NCBI RefSeq assembly: GCF_028622875.1
Contig: NZ_CP117709.1
Span: 6,017,001-6,081,000 of the forward strand
Direction: 5' to 3'
DNA length: 64,000 nucleotides
Origin: Streptomyces sp. MMBL 11-1
GTDB taxonomy: Bacteria; Actinomycetota; Actinomycetes; Streptomycetales; Streptomycetaceae
Within the stretch, counting starts at the first letter, position 1. Every line of letters begins with the position of its first letter. Below the pieces are notes generated by a model. The model ran no database searches, had not been told where the DNA came from, and saw only the letters and a list, made by a program, of their open reading frames with translations. Shown here one piece after another: positions 52,998 to 62,142 of this stretch. The translations under genes and the position numbers were made by a program.

Positions 52998-53117
52998 CAG
53001 AAATCTCCCGTTCGGCGTGACGTCGGCCGGGCGTACCGGCCCCACCGATCATCGCAGGCGGGGTCCGGGGCCGTCGGGCCTGGCCGTAGCATGACGGGAC
53101 CACGATGGGGGAGGCCC

Positions 53118-53828
53118 ATGTCAGACAACACAGAGCAGCCCGGGGGCGGGGCCGCGCCGCGCGATCCGTGGGCACCGCCGGACAGCAGGGTGGAACTGGG
53201 CAAGCCGGGTGCGCACACGCCGCCGCCCGCCCCGGTCCACAGCCAGCCGACCGTGACGTCGATGCCGGGCGCCGGGCCGGCCGCGGGGGACGGCACCGGG
53301 CCGATACCCCAGGCCGGAGGCTTCGGTCCCGCGCCCTCGGACGTACCGCCGCCGCCGATCGGCCCGAACGGCCCCGGCCACGCGGCCCCGCCGCAGGCCG
53401 CCGCGCACTACGGCTATCCGGTTCCGCCTCCGCAGCCGTACGGCGGCTACCCCGGCTACGGCGCCTACGGAGCAGGCCCGGTCGGCTGGGCCCCCGCGCC
53501 CAACAACGGTCTGGGCACGGCCGCGATGGTGATCGGCATCATCTCGGTGGTCGGCTTCTGCATGTACGGCGTCAGCATCATCCTCGGCATCCTCGCGCTG
53601 ATCTTCGGCATCATCGGCCTCGGTCGTGCCAAGCGGGGCGAGGCCACCAACCGGGGCATGGCGCTCGCCGGGGTCATCCTCGGCTCCGTCGGCATCGTCG
53701 TCGGCGCCGCGATCCTCGGCCTGATCATCTGGGCCGCGACGAGCTCCGACAGCGACAGCGACAGCGACTACAACGACAGCTACGACGACCCGTTCGCCAC
53801 GTCGCTGGTCGTGGAGAACCGCCGCTAG
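53118..53828 (+). CDS. DUF4190 membrane protein with Pro/Gly/Tyr-rich N-terminus
   Basis: The 236-residue protein begins with about 125 residues of disordered Pro/Gly/Ala/Tyr-rich sequence (YGGYPGYGAYGAG near its end). Two membrane segments follow (AAMVIGIISVVGFCMYGVSI with its continuation, and AGVILGSVGIVVGAAILGLI). Between them is a short loop GLGRAKRGEATNRGMA that is the recognisable DUF4190 core. The C-terminus is an Asp/Ser-repeat tail (SDSDSDSD). Function is unknown; such proteins are abundant in streptomycetes. The ATG has GGGGGAGG. A convergent hairpin follows. Confidence 0.82.
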   Translation: MSDNTEQPGGGAAPRDPWAPPDSRVELGKPGAHTPPPAPVHSQPTVTSMPGAGPAAGDGTGPIPQAGGFGPAPSDVPPPPIGPNGPGHAAPPQAAAHYGYPVPPPQPYGGYPGYGAYGAGPVGWAPAPNNGLGTAAMVIGIISVVGFCMYGVSIILGILALIFGIIGLGRAKRGEATNRGMALAGVILGSVGIVVGAAILGLIIWAATSSDSDSDSDYNDSYDDPFATSLVVENRR

Positions 53829-53857
53829 AGCGGACAGCCCAGGGACCTCGTGTCGAT

Positions 53858-53892
53858 CCCGGCCGGGCGGGGAAGCACTCCCGGCCCGGCCG
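53858..53892. terminator. Convergent terminator between DUF4190 and NADAR genes
   Basis: CCGGCCGGGC pairs with GCCCGGCCGG over 10 bp, and after one mismatch GGG with CCC, with a 7-base loop. It lies 29 bases after the DUF4190 stop. Confidence 0.7.
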
Positions 53893-53972
53893 GACGTCGT
53901 AGCGGCGGCCCGCAGGGGAGGCGTCGTGAGCGGGGCCCGTACGCAAAGGCTCGGCCCCGCGCCGCAGAGCGC

Positions 53973-54521
53973 TCAGCCCGCCCGCAGCCTCTCCCGCGCC
54001 TCCATCAGCGCGAAGCCCAGCAGATTCAGCCCCCGCCACTGCCCCGGCCGCTCCACCCGCTCGTCGTCCGCCGCGAGCCCGACGCCCCAGATCCGGTCCA
54101 GCGGGGACGCCTCCACCAGCACCCGGTCCCCGGTGCCCAGGAGGAAGCCGCCCAACTCCGGGTCCTGCCCGAACTTGTGCGTGCTGCCCTCCACCACCAG
54201 GGCGAACCGCTCCCGTATCCACACGTCCTCGTCGAAGCCGCGCACCAGGCGTCCCGCCTTCTTCGCCGCCGCCGGGCTCTTCGCCGAGACGGCCGCCCGC
54301 TCCGCCTCCGGATCGCCGAAGAGCCGCGCCTTGCCGGCCATCATCCAGTGCTCGGCGCTCGCGTACGTCACCCCGTCCACCGCGAACGGCGACGGCCACC
54401 ACTGGCTCAGGCAACTGGCTCCCAGCCGCCCGTCCGGGCGCGGGCGGTGCCCCCAGAACGGCAGGTACTTCACCCGCCTGCCCCGCGCCACGTCCGCCAG
54501 AAGATCATCGATCGGTCCCAT
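53973..54521 (-). CDS. NADAR family protein (DUF1768)
   Basis: This 182-residue protein has the NADAR fold. Family sequences are VKYLPFWGHRP, CLSQWWPSPFAVDGVTYASAEHWMM (split around the conserved Glu), AGKARLFGD and ALVVEGSTHKFGQ. Family members hydrolyse N-glycosidic bonds in riboflavin intermediates or remove ADP-ribose from DNA, in the latter case with toxin partners; no toxin gene is adjacent here. The ATG before GPIDDLL is chosen, and another ATG lies six codons earlier. It stands between a DUF4190 gene (convergent) and the polyamine operon (divergent). Confidence 0.82.
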   Translation of the reverse strand: MGPIDDLLADVARGRRVKYLPFWGHRPRPDGRLGASCLSQWWPSPFAVDGVTYASAEHWMMAGKARLFGDPEAERAAVSAKSPAAAKKAGRLVRGFDEDVWIRERFALVVEGSTHKFGQDPELGGFLLGTGDRVLVEASPLDRIWGVGLAADDERVERPGQWRGLNLLGFALMEARERLRAG

Positions 54522-54594
54522 GGCATGTGAGTGTGGCATCCGCCACTGACACTCCGTACGGGGATTTCCGCACCGACACGACACATGGTCGACA

Positions 54595-54643
54595 GATTCC
54601 GTCGCGTAACCAAAAGGCAACAACGGAATCACTTGTTGGGCTT
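54595..54643. promoter_or_regulatory. Inverted repeat and GlnR-like half-site array before the second polyamine operon
   Basis: GATTCCGT at 54595 and ACGGAATC at 54623 form an 8-bp perfect dyad. Within and after it GTAAC, six bases, GCAAC, six bases, ATCAC, six bases, GGCTT lie on the 11-base register of a GlnR box (gTnAc-n6-GaAAc). The first half-site matches fully, and the second and third each have one mismatch. It is about 90 bases before the aldehyde dehydrogenase start. Confidence 0.4.
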
Positions 54644-54727
54644 GAGTCGCTCTGTCAGGATCGGCACTCAATTCACGAAGAGGCTACGCCGACCCCGCCC
54701 AGCGGGACAGCGGCGGAGGAGAGCGTC

Positions 54728-56242
54728 ATGAGCAACGGCTTCCAGGTTCAGGACCGCTTCGCGGAAGGTGCGCAGTACATCGGCGGCAAGCTGCTCCCCG
54801 GTACGTCCGGCCACCACCACGAGGTGGTGAACCCCGCGACCGGAGAGACCGTGTTCCGCTACGAGCTGGCGGGCGCCGACGACGTGGACGCGGCCGTCGC
54901 CGCCGCCCGCGCCGCCTTCCCCGGCTGGTCCGGCGCCACCCCCGGCGAACGCTCCGACGCCCTGCACCGCTTCGCCGCCGTCCTCGCCGAGCAGGCGGAC
55001 GACTTCGCGTACGCCGAGTCCCTCCAGTGCGGCAAGCCGATCAAGCTCTCCACCGAGTTCGACGTCCCCGGCACCGTCGACAACGCCGCCTTCTTCGCGG
55101 GCGCGGCACGCCACCTGGAGGGCAAGGCCGCCGCCGAGTACGACGGCGACCACACCTCCTACGTACGCCGCGAGGCGATCGGCGTCGTCGGCTCCATCGC
55201 CCCCTGGAACTACCCCCTCCAGATGGCCGCCTGGAAGATCCTCCCGGCCGTCGCCGCGGGCAACACCATCGTCCTCAAGCCCGCCGAGCTGACCCCGCTC
55301 ACCTCGCTGATGTTCGCGCAGGCCGCCACCGAGGCGGGCATCCCCGACGGCGTCATCAACATCGTCACCGGCGCGGGCAAGGACGCCGGCGAGCACCTCG
55401 TCGGCCACCCCGACGTCGTGATGACCTCCTTCACCGGCTCCACCGCCGTCGGCAAGCGGGTCGCCGAGATCGCCACCGCCACCGTCAAGCGCCTCCACCT
55501 GGAGCTCGGCGGCAAGGCCCCCTTCGTGGTCTTCGACGACGCCGACCTGGAGGCCGCCGTCCACGGCGCGGTCGCCGGCTCCCTCATCAACACCGGCCAG
55601 GACTGCACCGCCGCCACCCGCGCCTACGTCCAGCGCCCCCTCTACGACGCCTTCGTCCGGGACGTCGCCGCGCTCATGGAGACCGTCCGGCTCGGCGCCC
55701 CCTTCGACGCCGCCACCGACCTCGGCCCGCTGATCAGCCACGCCCAGCGCGACCGCGTCGCCGCCTTCGTCGAGCGGGCCCGCGGCTACGCCCGGGTCGT
55801 CACCGGCGGCGAGGCCCCCGGCGGCGACCTCGCCGACGGCGCGTACTACCGGCCCACCCTCGTCGCGGACGCCGCCCAGGACAGCGAGATCGTCCAGTCG
55901 GAGATCTTCGGCCCCGTCCTCGTGGTGCTGCCCTTCGACACCGACGACGAGGGCATCGCCCTCGCCAACGACACCCCGTACGGACTGGCCGCCTCCGCCT
56001 GGACCCGCGACCTGTACCGCGCGAACCGCGCCACCCGCGAGATCCAGGCGGGCTGTGTGTGGGTGAACGACCACATTCCGATCCTGTCCGAGATGCCGCA
56101 CGGCGGATACAAGGCCAGCGGTTTCGGCAAGGACATGTCGGCGTACTCCTTCGAGGAGTACACGCAGGTCAAGCACGTCATGTACGACAACACCGCGGTC
56201 GCCCGCAAGGACTGGCACCGCACGATCTTCGGGGACCGATAA
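54728..56242 (+). CDS. Gamma-aminobutyraldehyde dehydrogenase, second copy
   Basis: This 504-residue aldehyde dehydrogenase is paralogous to the one at 47431-48870. Visible are PWNYPLQMAAWKILPA, HLELGGKAPFVVFDDADL with the general base and NTGQDCTAATRAYV with the catalytic Cys. It has about 25 extra residues compared with the first copy. The ATG has GGAGGAGAG at good distance. It opens the operon with potDABC and an FAD oxidase, so its substrate is most likely an aminoaldehyde made by that oxidase from putrescine or a glutamylated form. Confidence 0.9.
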   Translation: MSNGFQVQDRFAEGAQYIGGKLLPGTSGHHHEVVNPATGETVFRYELAGADDVDAAVAAARAAFPGWSGATPGERSDALHRFAAVLAEQADDFAYAESLQCGKPIKLSTEFDVPGTVDNAAFFAGAARHLEGKAAAEYDGDHTSYVRREAIGVVGSIAPWNYPLQMAAWKILPAVAAGNTIVLKPAELTPLTSLMFAQAATEAGIPDGVINIVTGAGKDAGEHLVGHPDVVMTSFTGSTAVGKRVAEIATATVKRLHLELGGKAPFVVFDDADLEAAVHGAVAGSLINTGQDCTAATRAYVQRPLYDAFVRDVAALMETVRLGAPFDAATDLGPLISHAQRDRVAAFVERARGYARVVTGGEAPGGDLADGAYYRPTLVADAAQDSEIVQSEIFGPVLVVLPFDTDDEGIALANDTPYGLAASAWTRDLYRANRATREIQAGCVWVNDHIPILSEMPHGGYKASGFGKDMSAYSFEEYTQVKHVMYDNTAVARKDWHRTIFGDR

Positions 56243-56304
56243 CAGCTGCCGCACGACCGGGGCCCACGGGCCCCAGCGGCCTCCCACCCGAAAGGGCAAC
56301 GCGT

Positions 56305-57552
56305 ATGGAGAGTTACGAGTCCGAGCGCCTCTCGTCCGCCCAACTGGCGGCCATGAGGCGCTCCCTGACCAGCGGCAGGGGCGCCCTCACCCGCCGCTCC
56401 CTGCTGCGCGCCTCCGGCATGGGCGCGCTCGCGCTGGGCGGCATGGCCACCCTCGGCGCCTGCGGCATCCCGCCCGCCAAGCGCGCCGACGCGGGTACGG
56501 CCGTCGACGACCACTCGGCGAAGGAGAAGGAAGTCACCTTCTCCAACTGGACCGAGTACATGGACGTCAGCGAGGACGAGAAGGGCCGCCCCACCCTGGA
56601 GGCCTTCACCCGGCGCACCGGGATCAGGGTCAAGTACACCGAGGACATCAACGACAACGTCGAGTTCTTCGGGAAGATCAAACCGCAGCTGGCGGCCGGC
56701 CAGAACACCGGACGCGACCTCATATGCGTCACCGACTGGCTCGCCGCCCGCATCATCCGGCTCGGCTGGGCGCAGAAGCTCGACCCCTCGAACCTCCCGC
56801 ACGCCTTCGCGAACGTCTCCGCCCAGTTCCGCACCCCCGACTGGGACCCGGGCCGCGCCTACTCCTATCCCTGGACCGGCATCCCGACCGTCATCGCGTA
56901 CAACGTGAAGGCGACCGGCGGCCGCAAGGTCGACTCCGTCACCCAGCTGCTCGACGACCCGAAGCTCAAGGGCCGCGTCTCCTTCCTCTCCGAGATGCGC
57001 GACACGATCGGCATGACCCTCCTCGACCAGGGCAAGGACCCGGGGAAGTTCACCGACGCCGAGTTCGACGGTGCGATCGGCCGCCTCCAGAAGGCCGTCG
57101 ACAGGAAGCAGATCCGCCGCTTCACCGGCAACGACTACACGGCCGACCTCAGCAAGGGCGACATCGCCGCCTGCGTCGGCTGGGCCGGGGACATCATCCA
57201 GCTGCAGGCCGACAACCCGGACATCAGGTTCGCCATCCCGGCCGCCGGATACATCACCTCCAGCGACAACCTCCTGGTCCCCGCGCAGGCCCGGCACAAG
57301 ACCAACGCCGAGAAGCTCATCGACTACTACTACGAGCCGCCGGTCGCCGCCCAGCTCGCCGCGTACATCAACTACGTCTGCCCGGTCGACGGCGTACGCG
57401 ACGAACTCGCCAAGATCGACGCGTCGATGGCCTCCAACACGCTGATCCTCCCCGACCGGGAGATGGCGGCGAAGTCCCGCTCCTTCCGCTCCCTCAGCAC
57501 GAAGGAAGAGACGGCGTACGAGGAGAAGTTCGCCAAGCTCATCGGCGCCTGA
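56305..57552 (+). CDS. potD: Spermidine/putrescine ABC transporter substrate-binding lipoprotein
   Basis: This 415-residue secreted protein has a long cytoplasmic leader before a twin-arginine motif (TRRSLLRASGMGALALGG) and lipobox LGAC near residue 52. The mature sequence has VTFSNWTEYMDVSEDE, VKYTEDINDNVEFFGKI, RRFTGNDYTADLSKGDIAA and GWAGDIIQLQADNPDI, matching PotD. It is clearly paralogous to the solitary protein at 49 kb. It lies 62 bases after the aldehyde dehydrogenase and 116 bases before potA, within one probable operon. Confidence 0.92.
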   Translation: MESYESERLSSAQLAAMRRSLTSGRGALTRRSLLRASGMGALALGGMATLGACGIPPAKRADAGTAVDDHSAKEKEVTFSNWTEYMDVSEDEKGRPTLEAFTRRTGIRVKYTEDINDNVEFFGKIKPQLAAGQNTGRDLICVTDWLAARIIRLGWAQKLDPSNLPHAFANVSAQFRTPDWDPGRAYSYPWTGIPTVIAYNVKATGGRKVDSVTQLLDDPKLKGRVSFLSEMRDTIGMTLLDQGKDPGKFTDAEFDGAIGRLQKAVDRKQIRRFTGNDYTADLSKGDIAACVGWAGDIIQLQADNPDIRFAIPAAGYITSSDNLLVPAQARHKTNAEKLIDYYYEPPVAAQLAAYINYVCPVDGVRDELAKIDASMASNTLILPDREMAAKSRSFRSLSTKEETAYEEKFAKLIGA

Positions 57553-57668
57553 CCACCGGACCCGCCGCCGGCCGCGTCGTTCGCGACGACCCGCCCGGCC
57601 CGGCACCTCCGAGGACACCGGTCACCCCTTTCCCCGAACTCCCCCCGAACACACTGGGACTGCGACCC

Positions 57669-58820
57669 ATGACACAGCAGCAGACCGCGGGCGGCGATGT
57701 CCGCCTCGCCGGGATCAGCAAGACCTACGGCTCCTTCACCGCCGTGCAGCCGCTCGACCTGACCGTGCCCCAGGGCTCCTTCTTCGCCCTGCTCGGCGCG
57801 TCCGGCTGCGGCAAGACCACCACCCTGCGGATGATCGCGGGCCTGGAGGAGGCCACCACCGGCACGGTGTTCCTCGGGGAGAAGGACATCACCGACCTGC
57901 CCCCGTACAAGCGGCCCGTCAACACCGTCTTCCAGAGCTACGCGCTCTTCCCGCACCTGGACATCACCGAGAATGTCGCCTTCGGGCTGCGCCGCCGCGG
58001 CATCAAGTCGGTGAAGAAGCAGGTCGACGCCATGCTGGAGCTCGTCCAGCTCGGCGACTTCGCCCGCCGCAAACCGCACCAGCTCTCCGGTGGCCAGCAG
58101 CAGCGCGTCGCCGTCGCCCGCGCGCTCATCAACCACCCGCAGGTCCTGCTGCTCGACGAACCGCTCGGCGCCCTCGACCTCAAGCTCAGGCGTCAGATGC
58201 AGCTGGAGCTGAAGCGGATCCAGACCGAGGTCGGCATCACCTTCGTGCACGTCACCCACGACCAGGAGGAGGCCATGACCATGGCCGACACCGTCGCGGT
58301 GATGAACGGGGGCCGCGTCGAGCAGCTCGGCGCGCCCGCCGACCTCTACGAGAACCCGCGCACCACCTTCGTCGCCAACTTCCTCGGCACGTCCAACCTC
58401 ATCGAGGGCGAGGTCGTCTCCACCGGCGGCGACCTGGTGGTGGCCGCGGGCGGCGGCAAGCTCACCCTGCCCCGCGAGCGGTGTTCCGCCCCCACCACCA
58501 CCGGCGGCCGGCTCCTCCTCGGCATCCGGCCCGAGAAGATATCCCTGGCCCACGCGGACGACGCGGACTCCATAGCCGCCGGCCGCAACCGCGTCACCGG
58601 CCGCGTCGTCGACTCCAGCTTCATCGGCGTCTCCACCCAGTACGTGGTCGAGAGCCCGGCGGGCAAGGCGCTCCAGGTGTACGAGCAGAACGTCGACAGG
58701 CGCACGGGACTCCTGCCCGGCGCCGAGGTGATCCTGCACTGGAACCCCGCCCACACCTTCGGACTCGACGCCGCCCAGGACATCGACGCCGGCGTGGAGA
58801 GCGTGGAGGACGCGGCGTGA
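57669..58820 (+). CDS. potA: Spermidine/putrescine ABC transporter ATPase
   Basis: The 383-residue ATPase has Walker A GASGCGKTT, the Q-loop VFQSYALFPHL, signature LSGGQQQRVAVARAL, Walker B VLLLDEPLGALDLKLR, the switch VTHDQEEAMTMAD and a C-terminal TOBE domain (GIRPEKISLA). These are the PotA features in order and length. It starts after a 116-base gap that contains a small CGTCG-TTCG-CGACG hairpin. Its stop overlaps the potB GTG (GTGA). Confidence 0.95.
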   Translation: MTQQQTAGGDVRLAGISKTYGSFTAVQPLDLTVPQGSFFALLGASGCGKTTTLRMIAGLEEATTGTVFLGEKDITDLPPYKRPVNTVFQSYALFPHLDITENVAFGLRRRGIKSVKKQVDAMLELVQLGDFARRKPHQLSGGQQQRVAVARALINHPQVLLLDEPLGALDLKLRRQMQLELKRIQTEVGITFVHVTHDQEEAMTMADTVAVMNGGRVEQLGAPADLYENPRTTFVANFLGTSNLIEGEVVSTGGDLVVAAGGGKLTLPRERCSAPTTTGGRLLLGIRPEKISLAHADDADSIAAGRNRVTGRVVDSSFIGVSTQYVVESPAGKALQVYEQNVDRRTGLLPGAEVILHWNPAHTFGLDAAQDIDAGVESVEDAA

Positions 58821-59749
58821 GCCTCACCGAGGCGCCGCCCGCGCCCCCTGCCGAGCCCCGGGAGCCGGTGCTCCGCAAGCCCTCCGCCCGCAAACGGCTC
58901 GTCCCCTACTGGCTGCTGCTCCCCGGCATCCTCTGGCTGGTCGTCTTCTTCGCCCTGCCGCTCGTCTACCAGGCCTCCACCTCCGTACAGACCGGCTCGC
59001 TGGAGCAGGGCTTCGAGGTCACCTGGCACTTCCAGACGTACGTGGACGCGCTGCGCGAGTACTACCCGCAGTTCATCCGGTCCCTGCTGTACGCGGGCAC
59101 CGCCACGATCCTGTGCCTGCTGCTGGGCTACCCGCTCGCCTACCTCATCGCCTTCAAGGCGGGCCGCTGGCGCAACCTGGTGCTCGTCCTGGTCATCGCC
59201 CCGTTCTTCACCAGCTTCCTCATCCGTACGCTGGCGTGGAAGACGATCCTCGCCGACGGCGGCGCGGTCGTGGACGTGCTGAACACCCTGCACGTCCTGG
59301 ACGTCACCAGCTGGCTCGGCTGGACCGAGTCCAACCGGGTCCTCGCCACCCCGATGGCCGTCGTCTGCGGTCTGACCTACAACTTCCTGCCGTTCATGAT
59401 CCTGCCGCTCTACACCTCGCTGGAGCGGATCGACGGCCGGCTGCACGAGGCGGCGGGCGACCTCTACGCCACCCCCGCCACCACCTTCCGCAAGGTGACG
59501 TTCCCGCTCTCCATGCCCGGCGTCGTCTCCGGCACCCTGCTGACGTTCATCCCGGCCAGCGGCGACTACGTCAACGCCGAGCTGCTGGGCTCCACGGACA
59601 CCAAGATGGTCGGCAGCGTCATCCAGAGCCAGTTCCTGCGGGTCCTGGACTATCCGACGGCCGCCGCGCTCTCGTTCATCCTCATGGCGATCGTCCTGCT
59701 GGCGGTCACCTTCTACATCCGCCGCTCCGGTACGGAGGACCTGGTCTGA
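58817..59749 (+). CDS. potB: Spermidine/putrescine ABC transporter permease PotB
   Basis: The 310-residue inner-membrane permease has six predicted membrane segments. The EAA loop that contacts the ATPase reads EAAGDLYATPATTFRKVTFP. The N-terminal 25 residues are polar and Pro-rich. Start and stop are fixed by four-base and one-base overlaps with potA and potC. It forms the channel with PotC. Confidence 0.94.
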   Translation: MSLTEAPPAPPAEPREPVLRKPSARKRLVPYWLLLPGILWLVVFFALPLVYQASTSVQTGSLEQGFEVTWHFQTYVDALREYYPQFIRSLLYAGTATILCLLLGYPLAYLIAFKAGRWRNLVLVLVIAPFFTSFLIRTLAWKTILADGGAVVDVLNTLHVLDVTSWLGWTESNRVLATPMAVVCGLTYNFLPFMILPLYTSLERIDGRLHEAAGDLYATPATTFRKVTFPLSMPGVVSGTLLTFIPASGDYVNAELLGSTDTKMVGSVIQSQFLRVLDYPTAAALSFILMAIVLLAVTFYIRRSGTEDLV

Positions 59750-60552
59750 TGCCCGTACTGCGCTGGATACGCCGGAACCTGGTCGTCATCGCTGGTCTGC
59801 TGACCCTCGCGTACATGATCGTTCCGAACATCGTCGTGATGGTGTTCTCGTTCAACAAGCCCAACGGGCGCTTCAACTACGCCTGGCAGCGGTTCTCGCT
59901 GGACGCCTGGAAGGACCCGTGCGGCGTCGCCGACCTGTGCGGCTCGCTCTCCCTCTCGCTCCAGATCGCCTTCTGGGCGACGCTCGGGGCGACCGCGCTC
60001 GGCACGATGATCGCGTTCGCGCTGGTCCGCTACCGCTTCCGGGCGCGCGGCGCGATCAACTCGCTGATCTTCCTGCCGATGGCGATGCCCGAGGTCGTCA
60101 TGGCCGCGTCCCTGCTCACCCTGTTCCTCAACATGGGCGCACAGCTCGGCTTCTGGACCGTGCTCATCGCCCACATCATGTTCTGCCTCAGCTTCGTGGT
60201 CACGGCCGTCAAGGCGCGCGTCATGTCGATGGACCCGCGACTGGAGGAAGCCGCCCGCGACCTCTACGCGGGCCCCGTGCAGACCTTCGTGCGGGTGACC
60301 CTCCCCATCGCGGCCCCGGGAATCGCGGCGGGAGCGCTGCTCGCCTTCGCGCTTTCGTTCGACGATTTCATCATCACGAATTTCAACGCGGGCTCCACCG
60401 TCACGTTCCCCATGTTCGTCTGGGGATCGGCGCAGCGCGGCACGCCCGTGCAGATCAACGTCATCGGCACCGCCATGTTCATCATGGCGATATCGGTGGT
60501 TCTCGTCGGCCAGGTCATAGCCGCCCGACGGAAGAACAACGCTCGACCCTGA
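59749..60552 (+). CDS. potC: Spermidine/putrescine ABC transporter permease PotC
   Basis: The 267-residue permease has six membrane segments. The family sequence IVVMVFSFNKPNGRF follows the first one, and the EAA loop is EEAARDLYAGPVQTFVRVTLP. FALSFDDFIITNFNAG is typical for PotC. The ATG shares one base with the potB stop. The FAD oxidase gene follows after 23 bases with AAGGAG before it. Confidence 0.94.
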   Translation: MPVLRWIRRNLVVIAGLLTLAYMIVPNIVVMVFSFNKPNGRFNYAWQRFSLDAWKDPCGVADLCGSLSLSLQIAFWATLGATALGTMIAFALVRYRFRARGAINSLIFLPMAMPEVVMAASLLTLFLNMGAQLGFWTVLIAHIMFCLSFVVTAVKARVMSMDPRLEEAARDLYAGPVQTFVRVTLPIAAPGIAAGALLAFALSFDDFIITNFNAGSTVTFPMFVWGSAQRGTPVQINVIGTAMFIMAISVVLVGQVIAARRKNNARP

Positions 60553-60575
60553 AATTCCTGAAGGAGTTGGAAACC

Positions 60576-61994
60576 ATGGCCCCAGCTGCCATGCGTACTG
60601 CTGCCGCACGATCGATCGCCGGCGCCAAGCCGGTCGCGTTCTGGCTGGACGACCCGGCGAAGCCCGATCCGCTGCCCGCCCTCACCGGCGACGCGCACAC
60701 CGACCTGCTGGTCGTCGGCGGCGGCTACAGCGGTCTGTGGACCGCGCTCATCGCCAAGGAGCGCGACCCGGACCGGGACGTCGTCCTCATCGAGGGGCAC
60801 GAGGTGGGCTGGGCCGCCTCGGGCCGCAACGGCGGCTTCTGCGCCGCCTCCCTCACCCACGGCCTGGCCAACGGCGTGGAGCGCTGGCCCGACGAGATCG
60901 CGAAGCTGGAGGAGCTGGGGGAGCGCAACCTCGACGCCATCGAGGCCGCGGTGGCCCGGTACGGCATCGACTGCGAGTTCGAGCGCACTGGCGAGATCGA
61001 CGTCGCCACCGAACCCCACCAGCTTCAGGAGCTGCGGGAATGGCACGAGGAGATCGTGGGCCTCGGCATCACGGGCGTGGACTTCCTGGACCGTGACGCC
61101 CTGCGCGCCGAGGTCGACTCGCCCACCTTCCTCGGCGGGCTCTGGGACCGGCGGGGCGTCGCGATGCTGCACCCGGCGAAGCTCGCCTGGGGCCTGAAGC
61201 GCGTCTGCCTGGAGCTGGGCGTACGGATCCACGAGCACACCCGGGGCCTGGACCTGGTCCGCTCCGGATCCGGAATGGCGGTCCGCACCCCGTACGGTCG
61301 GATCTTCGCGCGCCGCGTCGCCCTCGGCACCAACATCTTCCCGTCGCTCGTCAAACGGATCCGCCCGTACACCGTGCCCGTCTACGACTACGCGCTGATG
61401 ACCGAACCGCTCACCCCGGAGCAGCTCGACTCCATCGGCTGGAAGGGGCGCCAGGGACTGGGCGACAGCGCCAATCAGTTCCACTACTTCCGGCTTTCCG
61501 CCGACAACCGGATCCTGTGGGGCGGATACGACGCGATCTATCCGTACGGAGGCCGGCTCAGCGCCGATCTCGATCAGCGGCCGGAGACGTTCCTGAAACT
61601 CGCGGAGCAGTTCTTCACCTGTTTTCCGCAGCTTTCCGGACTGAATTTCTCGCACGCCTGGGGCGGTGCGATCGACACCTGCTCCCGGTTCACCGCGTTC
61701 TTCGGAACGGCCCATCAGGGGCGGGTCGCCTACGCCTCCGGATACACCGGTCTCGGAGTCGGATCGACCCGCTTCGGGGCCGAGGTGATGCTCGATCTGC
61801 TCTCCGGGGAGGAGACGGCACGGACCCGCCTGGAAATGGTCCGCTCCAAGCCGCTGCCGTTCCCGCCGGAGCCCTTCGCCTGGGCCGGGATCGAGATCAC
61901 CAAGCGGTCCCTGGCCCGGGCCGACAGCAACGGCGGGCACCGCAATCTCTGGCTGAGGACGATGGACCGACTGGGTCTCGGCTTCGACAGCTGA
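60576..61994 (+). CDS. FAD-dependent oxidoreductase, gamma-glutamylputrescine oxidase-like
   Basis: This 472-residue DAO-family flavoprotein has the dinucleotide-binding LLVVGGGYSGLWTALIAKE, the GWAASGRNGGFCAASL segment in which the cofactor lies, and a C-terminal FAD contact YASGYTGLGVGSTRFGAE. The closest known activities are PuuB-type oxidation of glutamylputrescine and related amine oxidations. Together with the aldehyde dehydrogenase at the head of the operon it would turn an imported amine into an amino acid. The exact substrate is inferred from context. It is the last gene of the potDABC operon. Confidence 0.85.
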   Translation: MAPAAMRTAAARSIAGAKPVAFWLDDPAKPDPLPALTGDAHTDLLVVGGGYSGLWTALIAKERDPDRDVVLIEGHEVGWAASGRNGGFCAASLTHGLANGVERWPDEIAKLEELGERNLDAIEAAVARYGIDCEFERTGEIDVATEPHQLQELREWHEEIVGLGITGVDFLDRDALRAEVDSPTFLGGLWDRRGVAMLHPAKLAWGLKRVCLELGVRIHEHTRGLDLVRSGSGMAVRTPYGRIFARRVALGTNIFPSLVKRIRPYTVPVYDYALMTEPLTPEQLDSIGWKGRQGLGDSANQFHYFRLSADNRILWGGYDAIYPYGGRLSADLDQRPETFLKLAEQFFTCFPQLSGLNFSHAWGGAIDTCSRFTAFFGTAHQGRVAYASGYTGLGVGSTRFGAEVMLDLLSGEETARTRLEMVRSKPLPFPPEPFAWAGIEITKRSLARADSNGGHRNLWLRTMDRLGLGFDS

Positions 61995-62096
61995 CCCGCG
62001 CCGATCCGGGACCCGGCGCTGTGACCCACCTCACTACCGATCAGTAGCCCCCATCCGCGTCATAGTCGGCGCCGAACGCTCTCTCGCATGTGTAAC

Positions 62097-62120
62097 GCAC
62101 CGGCGGAACCCCGCCGGTGC
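62097..62120 (+). terminator. Hairpin after the FAD oxidase gene
   Basis: GCACCGGCGG pairs perfectly with CCGCCGGTGC around an AACC loop. It lies 102 bases after the oxidase stop and 22 bases before the next start codon, so it may equally be a leader hairpin of that gene. Confidence 0.55.
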
Positions 62121-62142
62121 TCACGTCAACGGGAGGCTGGTC

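Noticed and set aside
54668..56299. Minus-strand open frame opposite the second aldehyde dehydrogenase
   Set aside because: Val/Gly-rich shadow of a strongly supported gene on the other strand.
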